Source of the DNA: an uncultured Eubacterium sp.
GTDB lineage: Bacteria; Bacillota; Clostridia; Lachnospirales; Lachnospiraceae
Assembly: GCA_910585745.1 (NCBI GenBank)
Contig: CAJUFM010000004.1
Span: 19,357-83,356, forward strand
Direction of reading: 5' to 3'
DNA length: 64,000 nucleotides
Below, piece by piece: positions 41,684 to 51,484 of this stretch. Below the pieces are notes generated by a model. That model did not search any database. It worked only from the letters and a program-made list of their open reading frames with translations, and was not told where the DNA came from. Position 1 is the first letter of the stretch, and the number at the start of each line of letters is the position of its first letter. Position numbers and translations under genes: made by a program.

Positions 41684-43951
41684 TTATTTTTTAATGCGGA
41701 TTTTGAATACCGCTTTTTTTCGGCTTCCGTCTTTGGCGGTTGCTGTGATCTTAACGGTATGACCCCGTCCTTTCTTTTTGGCAGTGACGATTCCTTTGCT
41801 GTTTACCGTTGCCCATTTTTTCTTTGAAGAACTCCATTTTACTTTTTTGTTTGTGGCATTGGAGGGGGAGACAGATACTTTAAGTTTTCGCTTTTTGCCA
41901 GCCTTAAGGGCGGTTTTTGAGGCATGGATCTTTATTTTTTTGATTTTTATCTTCTTTGTCACAGTGGTAAACTTTTTTGATCCTGTGGTGAAAGAGGAGG
42001 GTGGTTTCACGGAGGGGCTGGCGGTGGGAGTATAACTGTCCATCCGGCTTAGATCCAGGACTCCGTTGGTGGAACATTTACCAGTAACGCCTGCTGTGGT
42101 TTTTACACAGGTAAGAAGGCGGTTTTTCCGGTTGGTGACATTGTCCTGCGGGTAAATTTCGCTGAGAAGTGCCACTGCGCCAGTGACCATAGGTGCTGCC
42201 ATGGAGGTACCTTTCATAAGTTCATACTGCCCGAATTGTGATGTATCCGGATCCTGAACGGAAATTCCGATATGGTCTATATAATACTGGCTGGTTCCGG
42301 TGGAACTGCCGGGGGAGACGATACCCAGGATCTTAAAAAAGATCCGTCCGTCCTCTCTTTGGTAAAAGCGGTTATTCTCTGAGCCGTAGGGACCGCTGGA
42401 TTTCTTAACCACATGGCTCCAGGTAAAGCGTCCTTCTATATCCGTATCCCCCAGGATCATAGAGACATAATAATCTGCAGTGACGTCCGGATCTGCATCT
42501 GTCACATCAAGATATAGATAATTTTCCTTCTCCCTCAAAGACATCGAATCATCGAGATCTATGGTCCACTGAAGGCTTCCTGAACCAGGATCTTCCCGAA
42601 AATCTTTCCCACGGGTGTAATCGATCCTGGCTTTTGCCTGTACAGGTATCCCCAGATCTTCATCTATATAGAGTTTCTGGCAATCGGCGTCGGTGTCAAA
42701 GGTCAGGAAATGCCTGGTCTGATCCGGCATCTTGCTGGTGGAACCAATACCAGGGAAATAATTATTTTTACAATAGGTAGATAAAATACGGTCTCCGGGG
42801 GCGAACAGATCCACATCCTTTTTTCCGTAATCCGAAAAGCTGCAGGCATTGTCATAAGGATCCGAAGCGCCAGTTATAATGATAAAATTGCGGTTGCCAG
42901 AAATGGAATATTCTCCCTGGTACAGATCGTAGGGACAGGAGAGATAACTGATGTCATGGTTGACGCTGTCATTGCCGGAGGCAAAGACAAAGAGAGTACC
43001 GGACGCACCGATCTGATAAACCAGAGTTGACATGGCATAACTGGAGGTCCCTCCACCCCAGGAGCAGTTGACAGCGACAATATTTACCCCGGCCTGTTTT
43101 GCCTGAATGATATAATTCAGAGCCTCTATAATATCTGAATTTCTTGTTCTGCCTTCGGTGTCAAATACTTTAAGCGCCATGAGCCTGGCATTGGAGATAC
43201 CAGCGATGCCTTTCTGGTTATCAGCCGCGGCTGCGATAATCCCGGCGCAGTGGGTCCCGTGCCCCAGGCTGTCCATACAGTAAGCATTTTTATTCGTAAA
43301 ATCATATCCATGGATACCGGGAAGTCCTTTTGAGAGGTAGGGATTGTTCCACATTCGGCCAGCGAGGTCTTCGTGTTCATAATTGATGCCCGTATCCATT
43401 ACGGCGATAACCGGAGTATCCTGTTTTGTTTTTGAGATTGTGGAGCGGAAGGAAATGCCGCTGCTGCTGCCCTGAAAATGGCTTCCGCTATCCAGATACC
43501 ACTGTTCCTCCGAGTAGGTATCCTGGGTGAGTGATGTGAGGTTCTGGATATAATCTGGCTCCACAGAAACCACATAGGCTTTGCGGTCCAGTTTGTTTAT
43601 CAGTTCTTCTGTGGAATAGGTGTTGGAAGATACCTCCGACACATACAGTGTTTTGTCGGAGAGAAAATTCTTCTGCAGACGGTTTTTCGCTATGACATCG
43701 GCATCTCCCAGATCGTAAGCTTCCCGGATACAGATATTCCGGTCAAAGGAGGCAGTACCTTCCCTGGTCAGGGAAGTTTCTTCAGGGGCGGCAATGGTTA
43801 CCAGAACAGTTCCCTCCTCATATTCGCCTTCTGCCTGAGAAATTTTGTATCTGCCGGTTTGTGCCTGTTTTGTCCCAGCTATGGAATAGGTCGGGAAGAA
43901 GCTTAATGAAAAAGCTAGAATCAACAATATCGCCAAAATTTTATTTTTCAT
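41684..43951 (-). CDS. Secreted subtilisin-family (S8) protease with C-terminal Big_2-like domain
   Basis: A 755-residue secreted serine protease. Order: signal peptide (1-26); pro-domain-like segment (~35-155, with YVVSVEPDYIQN); catalytic S8 domain with VIAVMDTGINYEHEDL (Asp), GHGTHCAGIIAA (His), VNCSWGGGTSS (oxyanion region) and GTSMAAPMVTG (Ser, ~residue 600); a beta domain inserted between His and Ser; and a lysine-rich Big_2-like C-terminal module (~670-755; LKAGKKRKLKVSVSPSNATN). The same type of module is at the N-terminus of the esterase at 5.8 kb. GGAGGAATAAC is well placed. It is probably active on wall or external proteins. Confidence 0.93.
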   Translation of the reverse strand: MKNKILAILLILAFSLSFFPTYSIAGTKQAQTGRYKISQAEGEYEEGTVLVTIAAPEETSLTREGTASFDRNICIREAYDLGDADVIAKNRLQKNFLSDKTLYVSEVSSNTYSTEELINKLDRKAYVVSVEPDYIQNLTSLTQDTYSEEQWYLDSGSHFQGSSSGISFRSTISKTKQDTPVIAVMDTGINYEHEDLAGRMWNNPYLSKGLPGIHGYDFTNKNAYCMDSLGHGTHCAGIIAAAADNQKGIAGISNARLMALKVFDTEGRTRNSDIIEALNYIIQAKQAGVNIVAVNCSWGGGTSSYAMSTLVYQIGASGTLFVFASGNDSVNHDISYLSCPYDLYQGEYSISGNRNFIIITGASDPYDNACSFSDYGKKDVDLFAPGDRILSTYCKNNYFPGIGSTSKMPDQTRHFLTFDTDADCQKLYIDEDLGIPVQAKARIDYTRGKDFREDPGSGSLQWTIDLDDSMSLREKENYLYLDVTDADPDVTADYYVSMILGDTDIEGRFTWSHVVKKSSGPYGSENNRFYQREDGRIFFKILGIVSPGSSTGTSQYYIDHIGISVQDPDTSQFGQYELMKGTSMAAPMVTGAVALLSEIYPQDNVTNRKNRLLTCVKTTAGVTGKCSTNGVLDLSRMDSYTPTASPSVKPPSSFTTGSKKFTTVTKKIKIKKIKIHASKTALKAGKKRKLKVSVSPSNATNKKVKWSSSKKKWATVNSKGIVTAKKKGRGHTVKITATAKDGSRKKAVFKIRIKK

Positions 43952-44076
43952 GTTATTCCTCCAAATTCTATGTAAAAATTTTATTTTAATTTTATTTTTA
44001 TATTGTATTATTTTATCATAACTGTTATCATTATACTAGTATATAAGTGTGTCGAAAACGTGAAAGGAGAAAGATT

Positions 44077-45159
44077 ATGCTTTTTGTAAAAGTAGATGAC
44101 TTAAGGCCGGGAATGCGTCTTGGTAAGCCGATATATAACAAGAACGGTGTACTTCTGCATGACCGGGACACCAAACTTACGATGCAGGCCATATTTGGAA
44201 TCAAAAATTTTGGTCTGATTGGATTATACATACTGGAACCGGCAGAACCATTGCCACCGATGTCAGAGGAAGATATTAACTTTGAAAGGTTTCAGACCAT
44301 GGCAGTATTTAGTATCCGTGAGGATCTTGATCTGATTGCAGCGGGTAAAAAGGATAAGGGACTGGACTGGCTCTGCAGCCTGATCATTAAAAATTATTCC
44401 AATCTTCCCCATAAGATTAATTTTGTCCAGAGTCTTCGCAGCGGTGACGATTTTGTATATAAACACAGCATTAATGTAGCCATTCTGTCTGCGATCATCG
44501 CAGGGCGGATGAGTATGCCAGCGGCAAGGGTCAACTCCATTGTAAAAGCGGCGCTGCTCCATGACTGCGGCGGTGTGAAAGTGAGACAGGGAGGAGCAGA
44601 GGAAGAAGATGTACAGACTCGTGATCTTGTCCGTGTCAACACCATTGAGACGCTGAAAAATTACGCAGAGCTGGATGAAGATATAATCCGCATTGTACAG
44701 CATATGCAGGAAATGTATCAGAGCGAAGGGAGCGGGAAAGCCGCTGAGGCGGCATGGGCAAATGTCAATGCGGCGATCCTGTATGTGGCGGATGCCTATG
44801 ACCGGATGACTGCCATGAAATCCTTTGAGGAGCCGACCAGCGAGGTAAAGGCGTTGCGGGCGCTTCTGGCAGATCCGGAGACTTACGATCCGGTAGTGGT
44901 ACAGGCTCTGATCAATGGTATCAATGTTCTCTACCCTGGTGTCTGTGTAGAACTGACAGGGCATGAAAAGGGACTTGTCATCATTGAAAATGAAATGGAT
45001 ATTTTCAAACCATGGGTTCTCAGCTTCCGTGACAACAAGCTTTATGACCTTTCCAACCCATCTTCCTGTGAAGGAATGGAGCTGGTGGATATCATGAAGA
45101 CCATGGACAATCGGATTAAGCTTGATCCAGAACTGTTGAAAGAATACGAAAAGAAGTGA
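44077..45159 (+). CDS. Degenerate HD-GYP protein
   Basis: A 360-residue cytoplasmic protein. The N-terminal ~90 residues follow the DUF3391/LCP-like start common before HD-GYP domains (LRPGMRLGKPIYNKNGVLL...D). The HD-GYP domain has VYKHSINVAILSAIIAGRM and LLHDCGG (H162-D163), and LYVADAYDRMTA. But the usual HD-I-G-K is HDCGG, the HHExxDGxGYP motif is degraded to V-Q-H-M-Q-E-M-Y-Q-S-E-G-S-G, and there is no GYP. It is thus unlikely to cut c-di-GMP and may sense it. ATG 44077 follows AAAGGAG; the frame is open to 44047. Confidence 0.8.
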   Translation: MLFVKVDDLRPGMRLGKPIYNKNGVLLHDRDTKLTMQAIFGIKNFGLIGLYILEPAEPLPPMSEEDINFERFQTMAVFSIREDLDLIAAGKKDKGLDWLCSLIIKNYSNLPHKINFVQSLRSGDDFVYKHSINVAILSAIIAGRMSMPAARVNSIVKAALLHDCGGVKVRQGGAEEEDVQTRDLVRVNTIETLKNYAELDEDIIRIVQHMQEMYQSEGSGKAAEAAWANVNAAILYVADAYDRMTAMKSFEEPTSEVKALRALLADPETYDPVVVQALINGINVLYPGVCVELTGHEKGLVIIENEMDIFKPWVLSFRDNKLYDLSNPSSCEGMELVDIMKTMDNRIKLDPELLKEYEKK

Positions 45160-45268
45160 TTAAAACAGTGAGCCCAGTTGTGCCCGGTGTCATGCTTGCA
45201 TGAACATCGGGCACGATTGGGCGAACGTCCATCACGAGGAGCGGAGCGTAGGCCAGCCCGTTTTAATC
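45158..45268. repeat. 111-bp structured palindromic element after the HD gene
   Basis: Outer inverted repeat GATTAAAAC (45158-45166) / GTTTTAATC (45260-45268). Inside is a long imperfect hairpin, GTGCCCGGTGTCATGC against GCATGAACATCGGGCAC (~45180-45215), and then a GC-rich stretch with GAGGAGCGGAGCGTAGG. The left arm begins in the stop codon of the HD-GYP gene. It could be a MITE/REP-like repeat or a structured 3' end; no gene is seen in it. Confidence 0.5.
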
Positions 45269-45307
45269 ATATGACAGCACTTGAAATCAAAATTTTGCAA
45301 TTATTCA

Positions 45308-45336
45308 TTGACATTTTTTGAAAAAGTAATTATTAT
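45308..45336 (+). promoter_or_regulatory. Sigma-A promoter of ileS
   Basis: Perfect TTGACA (45308-45313), 17-nt spacer, TATTAT (45331-45336). Confidence 0.75.
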
Positions 45337-45342
45337 ATAGGT

Positions 45343-45610
45343 TAAGAAAAAGACTTTGATGGGGACAGTAGCAGAGAGAAGAAAGTTGCAGTGAGCCGTG
45401 GACAGTGGGAACGCGGTATGAGTATGCTTATGTGAAGATCACCCCTGAGTTGTGATGCCGAACGGTTTATCTAGTAGGCTGATCCGGATTCCACCGTTAT
45501 ATGGAGATGATTCGGCAGTTATGGGTATTCATGGCAGCCCGATCTTACAAAACAGGTGGTAATTATGACAGCTTTGGGGCTTTCATCCTTTTTTGGGTGG
45601 AAGCCCTTTT
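45343..45610 (+). promoter_or_regulatory. T-box leader (Ile) of ileS
   Basis: A ~270-nt leader controlling ileS by binding uncharged tRNA-Ile. It has GCAGAGAGAAGAAAG near the start of stem I, a specifier candidate ATC in GAAGATCACCCC (~45438), CCGTTA closing the stem, and the T-box AACAGGTGGTAATTATGAC (45551-45569). The competing terminator is GGGCTTTCATCC (45577-45588) with GGGTGGAAGCCC (45595-45606) and T4. The Ile codon agrees with the downstream gene. Confidence 0.85.
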
Positions 45611-45725
45611 GGGTCCATGGTGCTGTCGCCCATCGCAGAGCGGATTCTAATTCACTGATTCAAGTATTGCTTGTGCCGCCTGTGGAGGCATGTTTGGAAG
45701 AGTGAAAAATATATTTTTCACTGAG

Positions 45726-45792
45726 GAAGTTTGTGTGCACACGCCCAAACTTCTTTATGCACAATAAGGCAAAGGTGAACTGTGTTCACCTT
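45726..45792 (+). promoter_or_regulatory. Two hairpins between the T-box terminator and the ileS start
   Basis: GAAGTTTG (45726-45733) / CAAACTTC (45746-45753), followed by TTT; then a perfect 9-bp hairpin AAGGTGAAC (45772-45780) / GTTCACCTT (45784-45792) with a 3-nt loop, ending 6 nt before the GGAGG of ileS. The role is unknown. Nothing else is seen between 45611 and 45809. Confidence 0.5.
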
Positions 45793-45809
45793 GCGAATGG
45801 AGGTAAAAC

Positions 45810-48800
45810 ATGTATGAGAAGGTTTCAACCGGTCTGAATTTTGTTGACCGGGAAAAGGAAGTAGAAAAGTTCTGGAAGGAACAAGATATTTTCAAAAAAA
45901 GTATCCAGCTCCGGGAGGGCTGTCCGACCTATATGTTTTATGACGGGCCGCCGACGGCAAACGGAAAGCCACACATTGGTCACGTGCTGACCCGTGTCAT
46001 CAAGGATATGATCCCCAGATACCGTACCATGAAGGGCTATCAGGTGCCTCGGAAAGCGGGCTGGGATACCCATGGTCTTCCGGTAGAGCTGGAAGTAGAG
46101 AAACTTCTTGGGCTGGATGGAAAAGAACAGATCGAGGAATACGGTCTGGATCCCTTTATCTCAAAATGTAAAGAATCCGTATGGAAATACAAAGGAATGT
46201 GGGAAGACTTTTCCGGTGTTGTCGGTTTCTGGGCAGATATGGATGATCCCTATGTAACCTACAATGACGATTTTATTGAATCCGAGTGGTGGGCGCTGAA
46301 AGAGATCTGGGATAAAAAACTGTTGTATAAGGGATTTAAGATCGTTCCCTACTGTCCGCGCTGTGGCACCCCGCTGTCTTCTCATGAGGTGGCTCAGGGC
46401 TATAAGGCTGTGAAAGAGCGTTCCGCTGTCGTCCGTTTTAAAGTAGTGGGTGAAGACGCATATTTTCTCGCATGGACCACGACGCCCTGGACACTGCCTA
46501 GTAATGTGGCACTCTGTGTAAATCCGGACGAGACATACTGTAAAGTCAAGGCAAATGACGGATATACCTATTATATGGCAGAGGCGCTTTTGGATAATGT
46601 GCTTGGCGCCCTGGGAAATGAAGGAACAAAGGCATATGAAGTGCTGGAGACCTATAAGGGAACCGATCTGGAGAGGAAAGAATATGAACCTCTGTTTGAT
46701 TATGCGAAAGGAATCTGTGAGAAACAGAAGAAAAAAGGTTATTTCGTCACCTGTGACAGCTATGTTACCATGACAGATGGTACTGGTATCGTACACATCG
46801 CACCGGCATTTGGTGAGGACGACGCCCAGGTGGGACGTAAGTATGACCTGCCTTTCGTACAGTTGGTAGACGGCAAAGGCGAGATGACAGAGGAGACCGA
46901 CTACGCGGGAATGTTTGTAAAGGATGCGGATATGCCGATCCTGCAGGATCTTGAGAAAAAAGGATTGCTTTTTGACGCGCCGAAGTTTGAGCATGATTAT
47001 CCTTTCTGCTGGCGTTGTGACACACCGCTGATCTATTATGCGAGAGAGTCCTGGTACATCCGTATGAGCGAGGTAAAAGAAGACCTCCTCCGCAACAACG
47101 ATACCATCAACTGGATTCCGGAGTCCATTGGAAAGGGACGTTTCCAGAACTGGCTGGAAAATGTACAGGACTGGGCTGTATCGAGAAACCGTTACTGGGG
47201 TACTCCGTTAAATGTCTGGGAGTGCAGCTGCGGTCATATGGAATCCATCGGAAGCCGTGCAGAGCTGGCGGAGAAAAGTGGAGATCCAGAGGCGGCGAAG
47301 GTTGAGCTTCATCGTCCTTATATCGACGAGGTAACGATTCCGTGTCCCCATTGTGGCGGGACCATGCACCGTGTGCCGGAAGTGATCGACTGCTGGTTTG
47401 ACTCCGGGGCGATGCCTTTTGCCCAGCATCATTATCCCTTTGAAAACAAAGAACTCTTTGAGAAGCAGTTCCCGGCTCAGTTTATCTCTGAGGCAGTAGA
47501 TCAGACCAGGGGATGGTTCTACACGCTGCTGGCAGAATCTACCCTGCTGTTCAATAAGGCGCCCTATGAAAATGTAATCGTTCTGGGACATGTGCAGGAC
47601 GAAAATGGCCAGAAGATGAGCAAGAGTAAAGGAAATGCTATCGATCCGATGGAAGCGTTGACACAATATGGCGCCGATGCCATCCGCTGGTATTTCTATG
47701 TGAATTCTGCTCCTTGGCTGCCGAACCGTTTTCATGGCAAAGCCGTTGTAGAAGGCCAGCGTAAATTCATGGGCACCCTGTGGAATACCTATGCATTTTT
47801 TGTACTCTATGCTAATATAGATAAATTTGATGCTTCAAAATACACACTGGAATATGATAAATTATCCGTAATGGATAAATGGCTGCTCAGCAGGCTCAAT
47901 ACTGTAGTGGGAGAGGTGGATGAAAATCTTGCCGGTTACCGGATTCCGGAGACGGCCAGAGCACTGCAGGATTTTGTAGATGATATGAGCAACTGGTATG
48001 TGCGCCGTTGCCGTGAGCGCTTCTGGGCAAAAGGAATGGAGCAGGATAAGATCAGCGCTTATATGACATTGTACACAGCCCTTGTGACCATCAGTAAAGC
48101 GGCGGCGCCGATGATTCCATTTATGACAGAGAGCATCTACCGCAATCTGGTTTGCAGTGTGGATAAAAATGCGCCGGAAAGTATTCATCTCTGTGATTTT
48201 CCGGAAGTGAATACAGCTTTTATCGACAAAGAGCTGGAGAAAAAGATGGATGAGATCCTGCAGATCGTCGTTCTTGGGCGCGCCTGCCGGAACGAGGCAA
48301 ACATCAAAAACCGCCAGCCTATCGGAAAGCTGTATGTAAAATCGGAAGGAGAGCTATCTGATTTTTACTGCGACATTATTTCCGATGAGCTGAATGTCAA
48401 AGCGGTGGTATTTACTACCGATGTGAGAGATTTTACCACATATACCTTTAAACCACAGCTCCGCACCCTCGGTAAGAGATTTGGAAGCCGTTTGAATGCA
48501 CTGAAGGAAGTACTTTCCGGACTGGACGGAAACCAGGCGATGGATGAGCTGAATGAAAAAGGCGAGATCACGGTAAAAGTTGAGGGGACAGACGAAATTC
48601 TGGCGAAAGATGACCTGCTGATCGAATCTGCCCAGATGGAAGGTTATGTATCTCAGGAGGACCACGGCATTACCGTGGTGATCGATACTCATTTGACAGA
48701 GGAGCTGATCGAAGAAGGATTTGTCCGTGAGATCATAAGCAAGATCCAGAACATGAGGAAAGACTCTGACTTTAAGGTGATGGATCTGATCGAGGTTTAT

Positions 48801-48968
48801 ATGGTGGGCAGCGACAGGATCACTGATGTCATTGTACGGAATGCCGAGCAGATCAAGGCAGAAGTACTCGCCGATAAGATCATTATCGGAGACATGCAGG
48901 GACATACGGCAGAGTGGACCATCAATGGTGAGGATGCTACCTTTGGTGTGGCAAAAATTTCTTTCTAG
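45810..48968 (+). CDS. ileS: Isoleucyl-tRNA synthetase (type 2-like)
   Basis: Class I synthetase charging tRNA-Ile. The 1052-residue protein has the HIGH-type motif in P-T-A-N-G-K-P-H-I-G-H-V-L, the KMSKS loop in Q-K-M-S-K-S-K-G-N, the CP1 editing domain with a TTTPWTLPSN segment (seen AWTTTPWTLPSNVA), GTGIVHIAPAFGEDD, and the anticodon-binding helices. The long C-terminal part (D-H-G-I-T-V-V-I-D-T-H-L-T-E-E-L, DUF5915-like) and the lack of a C-terminal zinc finger suggest the eukaryote-like type 2 IleRS, often tolerant of mupirocin. GGAGG is before ATG 45810. Controlled by the T-box. Confidence 0.97.
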   Translation: MYEKVSTGLNFVDREKEVEKFWKEQDIFKKSIQLREGCPTYMFYDGPPTANGKPHIGHVLTRVIKDMIPRYRTMKGYQVPRKAGWDTHGLPVELEVEKLLGLDGKEQIEEYGLDPFISKCKESVWKYKGMWEDFSGVVGFWADMDDPYVTYNDDFIESEWWALKEIWDKKLLYKGFKIVPYCPRCGTPLSSHEVAQGYKAVKERSAVVRFKVVGEDAYFLAWTTTPWTLPSNVALCVNPDETYCKVKANDGYTYYMAEALLDNVLGALGNEGTKAYEVLETYKGTDLERKEYEPLFDYAKGICEKQKKKGYFVTCDSYVTMTDGTGIVHIAPAFGEDDAQVGRKYDLPFVQLVDGKGEMTEETDYAGMFVKDADMPILQDLEKKGLLFDAPKFEHDYPFCWRCDTPLIYYARESWYIRMSEVKEDLLRNNDTINWIPESIGKGRFQNWLENVQDWAVSRNRYWGTPLNVWECSCGHMESIGSRAELAEKSGDPEAAKVELHRPYIDEVTIPCPHCGGTMHRVPEVIDCWFDSGAMPFAQHHYPFENKELFEKQFPAQFISEAVDQTRGWFYTLLAESTLLFNKAPYENVIVLGHVQDENGQKMSKSKGNAIDPMEALTQYGADAIRWYFYVNSAPWLPNRFHGKAVVEGQRKFMGTLWNTYAFFVLYANIDKFDASKYTLEYDKLSVMDKWLLSRLNTVVGEVDENLAGYRIPETARALQDFVDDMSNWYVRRCRERFWAKGMEQDKISAYMTLYTALVTISKAAAPMIPFMTESIYRNLVCSVDKNAPESIHLCDFPEVNTAFIDKELEKKMDEILQIVVLGRACRNEANIKNRQPIGKLYVKSEGELSDFYCDIISDELNVKAVVFTTDVRDFTTYTFKPQLRTLGKRFGSRLNALKEVLSGLDGNQAMDELNEKGEITVKVEGTDEILAKDDLLIESAQMEGYVSQEDHGITVVIDTHLTEELIEEGFVREIISKIQNMRKDSDFKVMDLIEVYMVGSDRITDVIVRNAEQIKAEVLADKIIIGDMQGHTAEWTINGEDATFGVAKISF

Positions 48969-49012
48969 GAAAGAATAGTTTTATAGATAGCAAAAGGAAA
49001 GTGAGGAAGAAT

Positions 49013-51466
49013 ATGAATTTTTTAAATGAACACGATAAAAAAGCTCATTTGAAACAGGACATCGAGAACTATATGAAGCTGCTGTTCCGCAAACCGGTGG
49101 AAAATGCTACCAGCCAGCAGCTGTTTCAGGCAGTTGCTTATGCGGTAAAAGATATTGTCGTAGACGACTGGCTTGAGACCCACAAACAATATGAGGAAAA
49201 GGATGTTAAGACCGTTTATTATCTTTCCATGGAATTTCTGATGGGCCGCGCTCTTGGGAACATGATCATCAACCTCAAGCAGGATAAGGTTGTGCGGGAG
49301 GTTCTGGAGGAACTGGGCGTGGATCTGGACGTTCTGGAAGACGAAGAACCAGATGCAGCATTGGGAAATGGCGGTCTGGGGAGACTGGCTGCCTGCTTCC
49401 TGGAATCCCTGTCCACTCTTGGATATCCGGCTTATGGCTGCGGTATCCGCTACAAATACGGTATGTTCATGCAGAAGATCGAGGATGGTTTCCAGATCGA
49501 GGCGCCAGACGACTGGTTAAAAGATGGCAATCCATTTGAGATGAAGCGTCCCGAATACTCCACAGAGGTCAAATTTGGAGGCCATGTGGCTGTCCGTAAA
49601 GATGCCAGCGGACGTGACTGCTATGTGCAGGAGAATTATCAGTCTGTAAAAGCTGTACCTTATGACATTCCTGTTGTGGGATACGGCAACCGCATCGTCA
49701 ATACCCTTCGTATCTGGGATGCCGAGGCCATCAATACCTTTAACCTGGATTCCTTTGACAAGGGAGATTACCAGAAAGCTGTAGAACAGCAGAACCTTGC
49801 CCGTACGATCTGTGAGGTTCTCTATCCTAACGACAACCATATCGCCGGAAAAGAGCTGAGACTGAAACAGCAGTATTTCTTTGTTTCTGCCAGTGTACAG
49901 AGGGCGGTTGCAAAATACATGGAGAAACATGATGACATTCACGGGCTGCCGGAAAAGGTATGTTTCCAGCTGAATGACACCCATCCGACGGTGACGGTTC
50001 CTGAGCTTATGCGTATTCTTCTGGATGAGTACTTCCTAGAGTGGGAGGATGCCTGGGAGATCACCACAAAGACCTGTGCTTATACAAACCATACTATCAT
50101 GTCAGAGGCATTGGAAAAATGGCCCATTGACCTGTTTTCCAGACTTCTTCCAAGGATCTACCAGATCACGGAGGAGATCAACCGCCGGTTCCAGAATGAG
50201 ATCGCGGAGAAATATCCAGGCAATTTTGATAAAGTAAAGAAAATGGCCATCATCTACGACGGCCAGGTAAAAATGGCACATCTTGCTATCGCCGCAGGAT
50301 TTTCTGTCAACGGTGTGGCAAGGCTTCACACAGAGATTCTGAAGAATCAGGAGCTCAAAGATTTCTATGAGATGATGCCGGAGAAATTTAACAATAAGAC
50401 AAATGGTATTACCCAGAGACGTTTCCTGCTTCACGGAAACCCGTTACTGGCAAACTGGGTAACGGAGAAGATCGGGCAGGGCTGGATCAAAGATCTGGAA
50501 CAGCTGGATAAACTGACCCCCTATGCAGAAGATGCCAGGGCAAAACAGCAGTTTATGGATATCAAGCACCAGAACAAGATCCGTCTCGCCAAGTATATCA
50601 AAGAGCATAATGGCGTGGACGTAGATCCAAATTCCATCTTTGATGTCCAGGTGAAGCGTCTGCATGAGTATAAGCGCCAGCTTCTCAACATCCTTCATGT
50701 GATGTATCTGTACAACCAGCTCAAGGAAAATCCGGAGCTGGATATGGTGCCTCATACCTTTATCTTTGGCGCCAAGGCTTCCGCAGGATATCGTCGTGCC
50801 AAGGCGATCATCAAACTGATCAACAGTGTAGCGGACGTGGTGAATAAGGATAATTCTATCAAAGGGAAGATCAAGGTGGTATTCATCGAGAATTACCGCG
50901 TCAGCAATGCCGAGATCATCTTCGCGGCAGCCGACGTCTCCGAGCAGATTTCGACAGCAAGTAAAGAGGCTTCCGGTACTGGAAATATGAAGTTTATGCT
51001 GAACGGCGCTCCGACTCTTGGAACCATGGACGGTGCCAATGTGGAGATCGTGGAAGAGGTTGGGGAGGAAAATGCCTTTATTTTCGGTCTCTCTTCCCAG
51101 GAAGTTATTGATTTCGAGCACAACGACAAATATAAACCAAGAGAGATCTACAACACCGACCAGGATATCCGCAAGGTTGTTGACCAGCTGGTAGACGGTA
51201 CCTACGGTGATCCTGAGCTGTTCCGTGAACTCTATTCCTCCCTTTTGGATTCCAATGGATATGAGCGGGCTGACCAGTACTTTATCCTGAAAGATTTCCG
51301 CTCCTATGCAGAGGCACAGAAGAAGGTGGACGCTGCATACCGCGACAAAGAGGCCTGGGCAAAGATGGCGCTTCTCAATGTGGCAAAATGCGGAAAGTTC
51401 TCATCTGACCGCACCATCGAGGAGTATGCAAAAGAGATCTGGAAGCTGGAAAAAGTGACATTATAA
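49013..51466 (+). CDS. glgP: Glycogen/maltodextrin phosphorylase
   Basis: PLP enzyme releasing glucose-1-phosphate from alpha-1,4-glucan. The 817-residue protein matches GT35 phosphorylases: YYLSMEFLMGRALGNM, ALGNGGLGRLAACFLES, YGCGIRYKYGMF, HTIMSEALEKWP, NGITQRRFL, RLHEYKRQLLN, and the PLP-lysine segment EASGTGNMKFMLNGA-PTLGTMDGANVE. ATG 49013 follows AAAGGAAAGTGAGG; GTG 49001 is also in frame. It is 44 nt after ileS, but has its own strong terminator. Confidence 0.97.
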   Translation: MNFLNEHDKKAHLKQDIENYMKLLFRKPVENATSQQLFQAVAYAVKDIVVDDWLETHKQYEEKDVKTVYYLSMEFLMGRALGNMIINLKQDKVVREVLEELGVDLDVLEDEEPDAALGNGGLGRLAACFLESLSTLGYPAYGCGIRYKYGMFMQKIEDGFQIEAPDDWLKDGNPFEMKRPEYSTEVKFGGHVAVRKDASGRDCYVQENYQSVKAVPYDIPVVGYGNRIVNTLRIWDAEAINTFNLDSFDKGDYQKAVEQQNLARTICEVLYPNDNHIAGKELRLKQQYFFVSASVQRAVAKYMEKHDDIHGLPEKVCFQLNDTHPTVTVPELMRILLDEYFLEWEDAWEITTKTCAYTNHTIMSEALEKWPIDLFSRLLPRIYQITEEINRRFQNEIAEKYPGNFDKVKKMAIIYDGQVKMAHLAIAAGFSVNGVARLHTEILKNQELKDFYEMMPEKFNNKTNGITQRRFLLHGNPLLANWVTEKIGQGWIKDLEQLDKLTPYAEDARAKQQFMDIKHQNKIRLAKYIKEHNGVDVDPNSIFDVQVKRLHEYKRQLLNILHVMYLYNQLKENPELDMVPHTFIFGAKASAGYRRAKAIIKLINSVADVVNKDNSIKGKIKVVFIENYRVSNAEIIFAAADVSEQISTASKEASGTGNMKFMLNGAPTLGTMDGANVEIVEEVGEENAFIFGLSSQEVIDFEHNDKYKPREIYNTDQDIRKVVDQLVDGTYGDPELFRELYSSLLDSNGYERADQYFILKDFRSYAEAQKKVDAAYRDKEAWAKMALLNVAKCGKFSSDRTIEEYAKEIWKLEKVTL

Positions 51467-51484
51467 ATAAAGATTTATTTCAAG

